Shown here: positions 43,564 to 43,634 of the stretch, one piece after another
How positions within the stretch are numbered: the first letter of the stretch is position 1
Layout: the number at the start of each line of letters is the position of its first letter
Source: an uncultured Methanobrevibacter sp.
Lineage (GTDB): Archaea > Methanobacteriota > Methanobacteria > Methanobacteriales > Methanobacteriaceae
Length of the DNA stretch: 43,634 nucleotides
Reading direction: 5' to 3'
NCBI GenBank assembly: GCA_900314635.1
Contig: OMVY01000021.1
Coordinates: 1-43,634 of the forward strand
The notes under the pieces: generated by a model
Told to the model about the DNA's origin: nothing
Databases searched by the model: none
The model's input: the letters and a program-made list of their open reading frames with translations, nothing else
Position numbers and translations under genes: made by a program

Positions 43564-43632
43564 TTAACAAACCATTTTCCTATCCCAAAATCTTAATTTA
43601 AGACCAAAACGTGCCAATACTCCATTAAAAGT
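43564..43632 (-). CDS. C-terminal end of an unidentified protein, cut by the window edge
   Basis: A minus-strand frame enters from the window edge and ends at TAA (43566-43564). It encodes TFNGVLARFGLKLRFWDRKM, then VC. The composition looks protein-like, perhaps the end of a transposase or another enzyme, but the stretch is too short to identify and may be chance. Confidence 0.3.
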   Translation of the reverse strand, partial: TFNGVLARFGLKLRFWDRKMVC

Positions 43633-43634
43633 TC

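Noticed and set aside
1-43634. tRNA, rRNA or other structured RNA genes
   Set aside because: I looked for T-arm-like GGTTCRA motifs and cloverleaf partners in the gaps and found none convincing. A covariance-model scan would be decisive.

Overview
The window looks like part of a chromosome of a pseudomurein-walled methanogenic archaeon, most likely Methanobrevibacter or a close relative (order Methanobacteriales). The reasons are a very AT-rich sequence, a group II chaperonin (thermosome), archaeosine tRNA-guanine transglycosylase, archaeal NAC, homotetramer-type tRNA-splicing endonuclease, archaeal TrpRS, archaeal TATA boxes with GGTG-type ribosome binding sites, and secreted proteins that pair pseudomurein-binding-like repeats with a transglutaminase-fold domain. 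No rRNA, tRNA or CRISPR array was recognised. All functional calls come from reading the translations; no database search was possible.

Layout. 1-310: the tail of an unknown plus-strand ORF meets a truncated DUF3800 gene, probably an old insertion scar. 554-4333: housekeeping genes on the minus strand (SpoIIM-like membrane protein, trpS, endA, DtxR-family regulator). 4583-13064: three paralogous secreted transglutaminase-domain surface proteins with long AT-rich gaps, shared leader elements and hairpin terminators. 14224-17518: thermosome, with three repeated palindromes upstream, and a divergent proC-like gene. 17784-23930: a TetR/YhgE export-type pair with a clear operator, a metallophosphoesterase, NAC and TgtA. 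24190-26330: a decaying tandem array of Rpn-type nuclease C-terminal ends behind one full-length copy that carries a stop codon. 26656-27891: an MnmC-like methyltransferase. 28103-34825: a surface-glycan operon (GT2, UDP-galactopyranose mutase, three DUF4422 glycosyltransferase paralogues, flippase).

35020-41092 is the accessory, defence-like part. It holds a radical SAM protein fused in frame to an SMC/OLD-like ATPase, a TOPRIM-like protein, a second AAA ATPase, and a duplicated small gene (about 100-129 aa, unknown family) that heads two different modules: one followed by a HEPN/UPF0332-like gene, the other by the ATPase and TOPRIM genes. The two modules share a roughly 270-nt leader that is better conserved than the protein. 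glmS (41528-43315) closes the window and supplies amino-sugar precursor for wall and surface glycans, in line with the envelope theme.

The observations most worth checking are: (1) several surface genes in which ATA or ATT sits at ideal Shine-Dalgarno spacing where ATG is expected; (2) the duplicated leader plus small-protein module with swapped downstream effectors; (3) the radical SAM-ATPase fusion; (4) the Rpn C-terminal cassette array; (5) a palindrome (core TAGTTTACTA) next to the TATA box of both the HEPN module and the DUF3800 remnant.
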